Both the position numbers and the translations under genes were made by a program. Below, one piece after another: positions 1 through 6,741 of a stretch of 64,000 nucleotides of DNA; the stretch's first letter is position 1, and each line of letters starts with the position of its first letter. Location: assembly GCF_900156265.1 (NCBI RefSeq), contig NZ_FTNE01000006.1:1-64000 (forward strand), read 5' to 3'. Below the pieces are notes generated by a model that was not told the DNA's origin, did not search any database, and saw nothing but the letters and a program-made list of their open reading frames with translations. The stretch comes from Acidiphilium rubrum (GTDB lineage: Bacteria > Pseudomonadota > Alphaproteobacteria > Acetobacterales > Acetobacteraceae).

Positions 1-137
1 AGATAAACATAGAGGGTGGGGGGTGAGAAAGGGGTTTGTTAGGGGGTGCGTTAGAATTTTTGGTTTGGGTTTTGGCGGGGGTGAATTGGTGGGGATCGCG
101 GGAGACAAATCCTACGGCTTGCTGTGTTGTTATGATC

Positions 138-165
138 GATGGGCTTCGCAAGGGCTCTGCCCATC
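138..165. repeat. REP-like hairpin, copy 1
   Basis: GATGGGC and GCCCATC arms enclose TTCGCAAGGGCTCT. The same unit recurs at 1546-1573, and a variant with the same loop but different arms lies at 1424-1447. The copy lies downstream of the PEP-CTERM gene's 3' end. The short reading frames that run through it are not genes. Confidence 0.7.
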
Positions 166-229
166 CTTGTCGCTCGACGTGGCACGAGGTTCGATCGATC
201 CGTGCCACGCCGATCGTTCTATTCAGGCG

Positions 230-952
230 TCAGGCGCGTTTGTGGCGTTTGCGCGCGGCGACGCCGAGCAGGATGAGGCCGGAGCCAAGCACGGCGAGGG
301 AGCTGGGTTCGGGCACGTTTGTCGGCTGAACGCCTCCCTTCGCATAGGCTAGGACATCGACAGCGTTTGAAAAGCTGCCAGACCGACCATTTGTGCTCAA
401 ATCTGAAAAATTTGACGGGTTGCCACCTCCACCGAGCACATAAAAGCTGAGCGAGTAGCTGTCACCGATGGTTGTCGTGACAGTCTGGCTCAGAGAGTCG
501 TAGGCACCAACCGCGCCGTCAGACCAGCAATTACTGCCACTGATTGCCCCACAATCTCCAGACTGACCTCCTACACCGAGAACATCATATGGATTTGCGT
601 AGGTCCAATCAGTTGGTGTGTCGGAGTTGCTATTACTCGTATACGTCCCCGCCGTGAAGGTTGGGTTCGCGAAGAGGTTGCTGGCCGGGGTCGTCGTGTC
701 AACCAATGACGGATCGGAAAGGACCATGCCAGCCGGATCATCGCGGAATGCGAAGGTGATTGCTGTCTCGGTGAGTGTTGCGGTGAAAGTTGTGGTATAG
801 AGTTGTGGCGTGTTCTTAGGAATGATTTGGCCGTTTAGATCAAGGATAGCACCGGTGGGAGGCGGTTCGTTGGTCGGTCCCGCCATGGCGATGCCGGCGG
901 TTACGGCGACAAGACCCAAGGTGAGGGCAGAGGTCAGCAAAATTCGTTTCAT
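230..952 (-). CDS. PEP-CTERM sorting-signal exported protein
   Basis: 240 residues. An N-terminal signal peptide (MKRILLTSALTLGLVAVTAG..., probable cleavage after AMA near residue 24) leads into a Ser/Thr/Asn/Gly-rich body. The C-terminus has the tripartite sorting signal: VPEPSSLAVLG, a hydrophobic segment (LILLGVAA) and a basic tail (RKRHKRA). PEP-CTERM proteins are exported, cleaved by exosortase and often linked to the cell surface or exopolysaccharide. No exosortase or EPS genes are in the window. The body contains two Cys in a GDCGAISGSNC stretch and repeated aromatic/Asn segments. I do not recognise a catalytic domain, so the function beyond surface sorting is unknown. The start is supported by the signal peptide and by a candidate promoter about 45 bases upstream. 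Confidence 0.88.
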   Translation of the reverse strand: MKRILLTSALTLGLVAVTAGIAMAGPTNEPPPTGAILDLNGQIIPKNTPQLYTTTFTATLTETAITFAFRDDPAGMVLSDPSLVDTTTPASNLFANPTFTAGTYTSNSNSDTPTDWTYANPYDVLGVGGQSGDCGAISGSNCWSDGAVGAYDSLSQTVTTTIGDSYSLSFYVLGGGGNPSNFSDLSTNGRSGSFSNAVDVLAYAKGGVQPTNVPEPSSLAVLGSGLILLGVAARKRHKRA

Positions 953-994
953 GTTGAAGTTCCCAGTGTGTTTCGGGGTAGCAATAAAATTACT

Positions 995-1021
995 TGCAAT
1001 TTTTGTGCTAGAATCGATTCT
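995..1021 (-). promoter_or_regulatory. Candidate sigma-54 promoter with upstream palindrome
   Basis: Read on the minus strand, TAGCAC (1010-1005), five A residues and TTGCA (999-995) match the sigma-54 pattern TGGCAC-N5-TTGCA except for A in place of the first G of the -24 GG. A perfect 12-base palindrome AGAATCGATTCT (1010-1021) abuts it upstream. The predicted start lies about 30 bases before the PEP-CTERM ATG. From family knowledge, PEP-CTERM genes are often driven by sigma-54 with the PrsK/PrsR pair. No prsK or prsR is seen here. Confidence 0.4.
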
Positions 1022-1101
1022 GGTTATTTATCAATGATTTGATAGAATCACGGTTTTGTGAGTGTAAAGAATTCCGACACGAGATTGCGGTAGAGGGTGG
1101 G

Positions 1102-1285
1102 ATGGCATTTGAGATTGTTCATTTGACTGCGGATTCGGCTGATCTGGCGGTGTGGTTTGGTCGGGCGGAGGGGTTGCATGGGATGCTGCGGCCGTAGTTG
1201 GGGGCGGGGTGTCAGGTGGCGATGCGGCGGGTTCTGGCGGATGGGGCGCAGATGGCGTTGCTGCATGAGGCGGGGGTGGTGCGAG
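1102..1285 (+). pseudogene. Truncated partial copy of the downstream GNAT gene
   Basis: From ATG 1102 the sequence is nearly identical to the first ~185 bases of the intact GNAT gene at 2807 (encoding MAFEIVHLTADSADLAVW here and MTFEIIHLTADSADLAVW there). A TAG at 1195-1197 replaces the CAG (Gln) codon of the intact copy. Similarity ends near 1285, just after the shared HEAGVVR coding segment, so the last two-thirds of the domain is missing. This is a dead remnant of a duplication, about 1.7 kb from its parent. Confidence 0.85.
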
Positions 1286-1423
1286 AATGGAGCGAGAGGT
1301 TTACGTGATCGTCGTACCGGAACGGTGATTTTCGGGCATGGTCGAATCGAGCGGATACGGTTGATTGCGGACGGTTTGGTGGGGTGGTTGGCTAGGGTGG
1401 TAAAGCGATTGGTGGCCGGGCTG

Positions 1424-1447
1424 GATTGCTTCGCAAGGGCTCGCAAT
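1424..1447. repeat. REP-like hairpin, variant arms
   Basis: ATTGC (1424-1428) and GCAAT (1443-1447) flank TTCGCAAGGGCTC. This is the same loop as the two GATGGGC-type copies, but the arm pair differs while still pairing. Confidence 0.6.
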
Positions 1448-1487
1448 GACGTGGTGAGTGTTTGCGTTTGTTGTTGAAAGTTTTTTG

Positions 1488-1509
1488 CTTCTTTTTTACA
1501 AAAAAGAAG
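1488..1509 (+). repeat. T/A-stem inverted repeat, copy 1
   Basis: Arms CTTCTTTTTT and AAAAAAGAAG are separated by two bases. Outer GAAAG (1476-1480) and CTTTC (1511-1515) can also pair. This is the first of ten related elements in the window (see the finding on covariation). It lies in a gene-poor stretch. Confidence 0.75.
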
Positions 1510-1545
1510 GGCTTTCTTGACTTGCTTAAGTTGTGGCTGGGCAGT

Positions 1546-1573
1546 GATGGGCTTCGCAAGGGCTCTGCCCATC
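1546..1573. repeat. REP-like hairpin, copy 2
   Basis: The same GATGGGC...GCCCATC hairpin as at 138-165, with an identical internal sequence. Confidence 0.7.
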
Positions 1574-1742
1574 CTACTTCTACTACCGCCATAATTTGTT
1601 TCGATGCCGAAGTCGCAGCCTGTGGTTTCCGATTGGGCGACGAATTGGGCGACGGTGGTTTCCCTATTTTTGACCAGGGTGGGAAGTGCGAAGGGCCATG
1701 GGACAATGGGACACGCATGGTCTGTGTGGTGTGAATGCCTGG

Positions 1743-2021
1743 TTAAACTGTCAACAGATAGAGTTTGCGGGCCGCCTTGCTCGTGCTGTCGGCGTCTACC
1801 GTGTCCAGGCCGATGATGTCTTGGGCCAAATGGACCAGTTCGTCATAGATCGCTGCTTGATCCGGCCGTGCTGCCAGCAGGCGGCAGATCGGGATGACAT
1901 AGGCGTCGTATTCATCGCGAGCATTTGAAAACGAACTGATGCCAATCGGATCCCAGTCGTTCCAAAGGATATCGCTTACAGTTTTTCGCAGTCGTGAGAT
2001 TGCTTCGTTGTCGGTTGTCAT
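1743..2021 (-). CDS. Small acidic protein, candidate immunity to the upstream toxin
   Basis: 92 residues, acidic, with no signal peptide or membrane segment. The segment WNDWDPIGI...DEYDAYVIPICRLL resembles the DUF1871-like pattern (WDPIG ... DEYD.Y), a small-protein family that I recall often sits beside toxins. The assignment is from memory of the motif. Its ATG overlaps the stop of the toxin domain in an ATGA (2018-2021), the usual arrangement for a polymorphic toxin and its immunity protein. The immunity role is inferred from position, size and charge. The frameshift in the upstream toxin gene does not affect this reading frame, though it could affect translational coupling. Confidence 0.65.
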   Translation of the reverse strand: MTTDNEAISRLRKTVSDILWNDWDPIGISSFSNARDEYDAYVIPICRLLAARPDQAAIYDELVHLAQDIIGLDTVDADSTSKAARKLYLLTV

Positions 2022-2669
2022 GGCGATCCCGGGATAACGGTTACAACGCGGCCTGATTGGATATTCGTTATCACACGAAGATCATTGGATTTATCGAAAT
2101 AACCATAGGTCCCCTTGGCTTCATTTGTACTAAAAAGATTGCCGGGTTTTATGGCATTTTCAACAGCCGAAGGCGGGATTCCACGATTTTGCATCTGGTC
2201 CAGCGCATGTCCTGAGAACTCACGACCATTGATCGTCACAGGCGGATTTCTTGATCGCTGATACTTCGGGTTTTCCAACTGGTTGCCGCGTCGGCCAGAA
2301 ACACCGGTTTGGCCGTCGCTTCGGGAAATCCGTGTTTCGTTTGGTATCAACTGGCGGGCCAGCGCGGATAGGCCCTGCTTTATGGCTGCCGACGCGCCGC
2401 CTGTCGCGATGGCGGCTGCGATGGCGAGTGCTGCTTCGACCGGATAGACCGGCTGGATCGGCGGATCGTACGGTGGGGGCGCCCATCACGATCGTATCGG
2501 GCGGGCCGACGCAGGTCACCGGATCGGTCACACGTGCCGCCGGGAGCCCGCCGATGAATACATTTGGCGATCCAAGCATGATCGGTCCGCCGACGTGGGG
2601 CACGGGACCGGTGGACTCCGGGCAGGTGTGCATGTCGGTTAGGCGTGCTGCGGGTTTTTCGCCGGCCAT
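2018..2669 (-). pseudogene. PAAR-domain toxin gene with a +1 frameshift
   Basis: The N-terminal part (ATG at 2669) is a PAAR domain: KPAARLTDMHTCP, HVGGPIMLGSPNVFIGG, LPAARVTDPVTC, DTIVMGAPTV. PAAR proteins cap the VgrG spike of type VI secretion systems and carry toxins. After GAPTV this frame turns into Arg/Ser-rich nonsense. The next frame continues as a Pro-rich linker (PYDPPIQPVYPVE), an Ala/Gly hinge (ALAIAAAIATGGASAAIK) and a C-terminal toxin domain with GHALDQMQNRGIPPSAVENA and an RVITNIQSGRVVTVI strand, a DUF4258/BECR-like RNase pattern. The change-over is bounded by an in-frame TGA (2486-2488) and sits at a run of five G (2475-2479). Dropping one base restores a continuous reading. 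It may be a real mutation, slippage-controlled expression or a sequencing error. No other T6SS genes are nearby. Confidence 0.75.
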
Positions 2670-2772
2670 GACTACGAGGTTATCAAGATTGGCGGGGTTT
2701 GGGAATGGGTTTGGCGGCTGGTTTCCCGGGTTGTGGCGATGGGTGGTGTTCGCTTGATCGCGTCTGACGTGA

Positions 2773-2806
2773 TCGACGGGTGCGGGGATCGCGCTATAGT
2801 GGGTGG
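2773..2806 (+). promoter_or_regulatory. Candidate promoter for the GNAT gene, leaderless
   Basis: TATAGT (2795-2800) lies exactly six bases before ATG 2807. A weak -35 (TCGACG, 2773-2778) stands 16 bases upstream of it. No Shine-Dalgarno sequence can fit, so the transcript would start at or within a base or two of the ATG. Confidence 0.45.
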
Positions 2807-3250
2807 ATGACATTTGAGATTATCCATCTGACCGCGGATTCGGCTGATCTGGCGGTGTGGCTTGGTCGGGCGGAGGGGGTGCATCGGATGCTGCGGCCGC
2901 AGTTGGTGGCGGGGTATGAGGGGGAGATGCGGCGCGTTCTGGCGGATGGGGCGCAGATGGCGTTGCTGCATGAGGCGGGGGTGGTGCGGGCGTTGGCGGT
3001 GTTTCGGGCGTATCGGAATACGTGGAACGGGTATCGGTTTTATGTCGATGATCTGGTGACGGATGAGACGCGGCGCAGTGCGGGGTATGGCGGGGCGTTG
3101 TTGCGGTGGTGTGAGGCGTTGGCGCGCGGGTGGGGGTGTACGGCGTTCACGTTGGAGTCAGGCGTGCAGCGTGGTGCGGCGCATCGGTTTTATTTTCGCG
3201 AGGGCATGACGATCGAGGCGTTCAGTTTTGTGAAAACGCTCGTACCGTAA
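2807..3250 (+). CDS. GNAT-family N-acetyltransferase
   Basis: 147 residues from ATG 2807. The GNAT fold is recognisable: a central strand FYVDDLVTDETRRSAGYGGALL carries the acetyl-CoA loop (R-R-S-A-G-Y-G-G, a variant of Q/RxxGxG/A). It is followed by helix LLRWCEALARGWGC and a closing strand and helix, FTLESGVQRGAAHRFYFREGM, typical of the C-terminal half. The substrate is unknown. I chose 2807 rather than the in-frame GTG at 2780 because the -10-like box lies at 2795-2800 and because the pseudogene copy begins at the same Met. Its first ~185 bases are duplicated at 1102-1285. It reads toward the convergent dehydrogenase gene, with a T/A-stem inverted repeat between them. Confidence 0.85.
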   Translation: MTFEIIHLTADSADLAVWLGRAEGVHRMLRPQLVAGYEGEMRRVLADGAQMALLHEAGVVRALAVFRAYRNTWNGYRFYVDDLVTDETRRSAGYGGALLRWCEALARGWGCTAFTLESGVQRGAAHRFYFREGMTIEAFSFVKTLVP

Positions 3251-3275
3251 AACGCCAACAATCAAAAATTTTTTG

Positions 3276-3297
3276 GTTCTTTTTTATAAAAAAGAAC
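3276..3297. repeat. T/A-stem inverted repeat, GTTC/GAAC arms
   Basis: GTTCTTTTTT and AAAAAAGAAC arms with a two-base loop, between the convergent GNAT and tartrate dehydrogenase genes. Compared with the CTTC/GAAG copies, both the first and last arm bases differ and still pair. Confidence 0.75.
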
Positions 3298-3306
3298 TGC
3301 TTGCTT

Positions 3307-4383
3307 TTACTTCTGTTTCCCACACTGTTCGACAATAGCGGCGTTCAACGCGGACATAGTGCCCACGCCCCCAAGATCGGGCGTGCGCGGTGTTGCGGGA
3401 TCGGCCAGGGCGGATTCGATGGCGTGCATGACGAGGGCGGCGGCTTCGGTTTCGCCGAGGTGTTCGAGCATCATCGCACCGGCCCAGATGGCGCCGACGG
3501 GGTTGGCGATGCCTTTGCCTGCGATATCGGGGGCGGAGCCGTGGACGGGTTCGAACATCGAGGGGAATTTTCGTTCCGGGTTGAGATTGGCCGAGGGGGC
3601 GACGGCGATGGTGCCGGTGACGCCGGGGCCGAGGTCGGAGAGGATGTCGCCGAACAGGTTGGAGCCGACCACGACGTCGAACCGTTCGGGGGACATGACG
3701 AAGCGGGCGGCGAGGATGTCGATATGGTATTGGTCGATGCGGGTTTCGGGGTAGGTGGCGGCGATGGCTGCGAAGCGTTCGTCCCAGAAGGGCATCGAGT
3801 GGAAGATGCCGTTGGATTTGGTGGCGGAGGTGACGTGGTTGCGGCCGAGTTTGGTTGCGAGATCGAACGCGAAGCGGAGGATGCGGTCGGTGCCGAAGCG
3901 GGTGAAGATGGCGGTCTGTTCGACGAATTCGCGATTGGTGCCGGCGAACATGCGGCCGCCGATTTGGGAGTATTCGCCTTCGACGTTTTCGCGGACGACC
4001 CAGAAGTCGATATCGCCGGGTTTTTTGTTGGCGAGCGGGCAGGGGACGCCGGGGAGCAGGCGGACCGGGCGGAGGTTGACGTATTGGTCGAACTCGCGGC
4101 GGATCGGGATGAGCAGGCCCCAGAGGGAGATGTGGTCGGGCACGCCGGGGTAGCCGACGGCGCCGAGGAAGATGGCGTCGTGGTCGGCGAGTTGGGTGAT
4201 GCCGTCGTCGGGCATCATGCGGCCGGTGGCGTGGTAGGTTTCGCAGCTCCAGTCGAACGGGTGGTAGGCGAGGGTGAAGCCGCAGAGGGCGGCGGCGCGG
4301 TCGAGCACTTGCTGGGCGGCGGGAATGACATCCCGGCCGATGCCGTCGCCGGGGATGATGGCGATTTTATGGGTGCGCGACAT
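3307..4383 (-). CDS. ttuC: Tartrate / D-malate dehydrogenase (beta-decarboxylating)
   Basis: 358 residues, full length for the isocitrate/isopropylmalate dehydrogenase family. The N-terminal IIPGDGIGRDVIPAA binds substrate and nucleotide, WVVRENVEGEYS is the conserved active-site strand, and VVVGSNLFGDILSDLGPGV holds the Asp residues that bind the divalent metal. FEPVHGSAPDIAGKGIANP is the NAD-binding loop. The internal sequence (LADHDAIFLGAVGYPGVPDH and WGLLIPIRREFDQYVNLRP) fits the tartrate/D-malate branch better than LeuB or Icd. It catalyses NAD-dependent oxidative decarboxylation of hydroxy-dicarboxylic acids. The ATG overlaps the stop of the upstream permease by one base (TGATG), so the two are co-transcribed. 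The exact substrate is not settled by sequence alone. Confidence 0.88.
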   Translation of the reverse strand: MSRTHKIAIIPGDGIGRDVIPAAQQVLDRAAALCGFTLAYHPFDWSCETYHATGRMMPDDGITQLADHDAIFLGAVGYPGVPDHISLWGLLIPIRREFDQYVNLRPVRLLPGVPCPLANKKPGDIDFWVVRENVEGEYSQIGGRMFAGTNREFVEQTAIFTRFGTDRILRFAFDLATKLGRNHVTSATKSNGIFHSMPFWDERFAAIAATYPETRIDQYHIDILAARFVMSPERFDVVVGSNLFGDILSDLGPGVTGTIAVAPSANLNPERKFPSMFEPVHGSAPDIAGKGIANPVGAIWAGAMMLEHLGETEAAALVMHAIESALADPATPRTPDLGGVGTMSALNAAIVEQCGKQK

Positions 4384-5792
4384 CAGTATTCCTCATCGGC
4401 GACGTAGGAGCCGATTTTCTGGACGAGGTCCGGGTCGCGGCGTTCGAGGATGATGCCGTAGATGATCGAGAGGATCAGGACGCCGAGGGCGGCGTAGGGG
4501 AAGATGTTGTAGGGCGCGGGCTGGCCGGGTTGGACGAGGCCCCAGAGCGGAAACAGGGTGAGGATGGTGCCGAGCACGGGGATGACGGCGTGGCGGAGCG
4601 GGCGGAACTCGGCGCGGTGGTGGCGCAGCATGTAGACCGGCAGGGCGAGGTTGGTGATGAGGTAGGTGATGATGATCGGGATGGTGCCGAGCGAGCCGGT
4701 TTCGCCATAGAGATCGACCGGTTTGGCGTTCCAGCCGAACAGGATGACGATGGCGAGGGCGATGAGCACGAAGCTCCACATCGCGACGAAGGGGGTGCGG
4801 TGTTGGGGGTGGATTTTGCCGAAGACGCGCGGCAGCAGGCCTTCGCGGCCGGAGCTGAACAGGATGCGGGCCTGGCTGTTGGTGAGGCCGAGCAGGGAGG
4901 AGAAGATGCTGGTCATGCCGGCGAGGTAGGCGATGATCAGGAGGGCGGCGGCGGAGGCTTTGAAGGCATCGATGAAGGGGATGTCGGATTTGCCGATGGC
5001 GGTGGCGTTGTTGTGGAAGGCGATTTCGGTCGCGTAGGCGAGGAAGATGTAGAGCAGGCCGATCGAGAGCGTGCCGATGATCAGGGCGCGGGGAATGTTG
5101 CGGCGCGGATCGCGGGTTTCCTCGGCGAGGGTTGCCGAGTTTTCCCAGCCGATGAACAGGTAGATCGCGATGGGGAAGCCGAGGCCGATGCCTTTGAGGC
5201 CGCCGGACAGGTGGCTCCATTCGAACGGGGCGAGCGAGAGGCTGGCGCGGTTGACGATCAGCATGATGACGGCGCCGACCAGCAGGAGGGCGAGTTCGAA
5301 ATAAAAGAAGATCGCGGCCCAGGTGGTGGAGAGGGCGACGCCGCGCGAGACCAGCAGGCCGACGATGCCGGTCGCGATCAGGCTGAGCAATTGCCAGGGG
5401 ATGTCGATGCCGAGGAACATCTTGAGTGTGTCGTGCGCCCAGCCGCCGGCGATGACCACGACCGAGGAGGCGGCGACCAGATAGCCGAACACCACGAACA
5501 CCGAGGCGGCGGCGCCGGCGACCGGGCCGAAGGCCATGCCGATGAAGGTGACGAAGCTGCCGGTGGAGGGGCGGTATTTCGAGAATTCGGACAGGGTGTT
5601 GGTCAGGAACAGGATGACCACCATGGCGACGAGGATGGTGATGGGGGCGGCGACGCCGGCGCCGCTGACGATCAGGCCGAAGCCGAAGAAGAAGCTCATC
5701 GCGGGCGCGATGTTGGCGAGAGTCGAGGCGACGATCTGCGGTAGTCCCAGCGCGTCTTTTTTCAGACGTTCATGCGATCCGATGATGCTCAT
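4383..5792 (-). CDS. APC-superfamily amino acid permease
   Basis: 469 residues with about 12 hydrophobic segments. The start (ALGLPQIVASTLANIAPAMSFFFGFGLI) and the GWENSATLAEETRDPRRNIPRA loop after helix 6 are classic amino acid-polyamine-organocation signatures, resembling YhdG-like and ethanolamine-type members. It imports an amino acid or related organic cation by H+ coupling; the substrate is unknown. It is translationally linked to the downstream dehydrogenase gene. That pairing is odd for an amino acid carrier and could mean the dehydrogenase acts on a product of the imported compound (inference). It begins 31 bases after the stop of the lipid A acyltransferase gene, so it may be read through from that operon. 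Confidence 0.85.
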   Translation of the reverse strand: MSIIGSHERLKKDALGLPQIVASTLANIAPAMSFFFGFGLIVSGAGVAAPITILVAMVVILFLTNTLSEFSKYRPSTGSFVTFIGMAFGPVAGAAASVFVVFGYLVAASSVVVIAGGWAHDTLKMFLGIDIPWQLLSLIATGIVGLLVSRGVALSTTWAAIFFYFELALLLVGAVIMLIVNRASLSLAPFEWSHLSGGLKGIGLGFPIAIYLFIGWENSATLAEETRDPRRNIPRALIIGTLSIGLLYIFLAYATEIAFHNNATAIGKSDIPFIDAFKASAAALLIIAYLAGMTSIFSSLLGLTNSQARILFSSGREGLLPRVFGKIHPQHRTPFVAMWSFVLIALAIVILFGWNAKPVDLYGETGSLGTIPIIITYLITNLALPVYMLRHHRAEFRPLRHAVIPVLGTILTLFPLWGLVQPGQPAPYNIFPYAALGVLILSIIYGIILERRDPDLVQKIGSYVADEEY

Positions 5793-5823
5793 GATGGCCC
5801 CCGTTTGTTATTGTGGCCAGAGC

Positions 5824-6741
5824 TTAATCCGTGACGGGCGATTTCGCCAATGGCGTGGACGGGTTCTTTGGCCATCGGCGGTGCAGCCAGAGCCATTGGC
5901 CTGGCTGGGCGCGGACCCAGCGTTCGATGGTCTGGTTCATCCAGAGGGTGGTGGCGGCGATGTCGGCCGGTTTGTCGTCGGTGATGGCGGCGTGGGCGAT
6001 GGGTTCGATGATCAGGTGCAGGCGGGCGGGGCCGAGGCGTTCGACGTGGACGGGCAGGATCGGGCAGCGGAATTTGCGGGCGAAGACGGCGAGGGAAGGG
6101 GTGGTCATGGCCTCGATGCCGAACAGGGGGACGGGGATGCCGTCGTTCAGTTTCTGGTCGACCAGCATGCAGAGCAGGCCGCCGCGGGCGAGGTGGGCGT
6201 AGGCGCCGCGGGCCCCCTTGGCGCCTTTGGCGAACATGGTGACGGGTTCGCCCATCGCGGCGGCGCGCAGGTCGATGATGAGTTGATCGACTGCCGGGTT
6301 GGCGGCGGCGCGGTAGAAGAAGGCGAAGCGCAGGCCGAGGGTGCGGAGTGCGGCGGGCAGGATTTCCCAATTGCCGCAATGGGCGGTGAGGATGATGGCG
6401 GGGCCGCCGCGCTTTGCGAGTTCGATTGCGTGTTCGGCGCCGGTGATGGTGAAGCCGGGGCCGGCTGCGGTGGCGCGCAGGGCGGCGAGGTGGGGGAATT
6501 CGCCGGCGTTGCGGGCCAGATTATCCCAAACCTGGGCGATGATGGCGCGGCGGGAGGGTGCATCGAGGCCGGGCAGGGCGGCGGTGAGATTGGCATCGGC
6601 GATGCGCGAGGTGGGGATCAGTGGTCCGATGGTGCGGCCGATGGCGCCGGCGAGGTTGCTGGCGCGGGTGGGGGTGAGGGCGCGGAACAGGGCGAGGAAG
6701 AGGCGCGCGATGGCGTATTCGAGGTGTTGCAGGCGGGTCAT
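5824..6741 (-). CDS. LpxL/HtrB-like lipid A late acyltransferase
   Basis: 305 residues, typical for lauroyl/myristoyl acyltransferases. An N-terminal hydrophobic segment (YAIARLFLALFRAL) anchors it in the inner membrane. The catalytic HX4E motif is seen as HCGNWE after IILTA, followed by FFYRAAANP and a MLVDQKLNDG stretch equivalent to the family's DQ motif. It adds a secondary acyl chain to Kdo-lipid A. Its ATG overlaps the lpxK stop (ATGA, 6738-6741), and it is the last gene of the DUF374/waaA/lpxK/acyltransferase block. It could be the lpxL or the lpxM equivalent; I cannot tell which chain it adds. Confidence 0.87.
   Translation of the reverse strand: MTRLQHLEYAIARLFLALFRALTPTRASNLAGAIGRTIGPLIPTSRIADANLTAALPGLDAPSRRAIIAQVWDNLARNAGEFPHLAALRATAAGPGFTITGAEHAIELAKRGGPAIILTAHCGNWEILPAALRTLGLRFAFFYRAAANPAVDQLIIDLRAAAMGEPVTMFAKGAKGARGAYAHLARGGLLCMLVDQKLNDGIPVPLFGIEAMTTPSLAVFARKFRCPILPVHVERLGPARLHLIIEPIAHAAITDDKPADIAATTLWMNQTIERWVRAQPGQWLWLHRRWPKNPSTPLAKSPVTD

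Larger units (their letters stand above)
953..1742. other. Gene-poor stretch with remnants and repeats
   Basis: No intact gene is visible here. The stretch holds the PEP-CTERM promoter region (AT-rich, about 960-1070), a truncated GNAT copy (1102-1285), two REP-like hairpins (1424-1447 and 1546-1573) and a T/A-stem inverted repeat (1488-1509). Open frames across 1048-1734 on both strands are repeat-driven, rich in Arg/Pro or Cys, and not credible proteins. Confidence 0.7.

Noticed and set aside
23..352. Small open frames at the window start
   Set aside because: They run through a REP hairpin and over the antisense 3' end of the PEP-CTERM gene, with no protein features.
4530..5744. 404-codon open frame antisense to the APC permease
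   Set aside because: Gly/Asp/Glu-rich shadow of the membrane protein gene; no domain.
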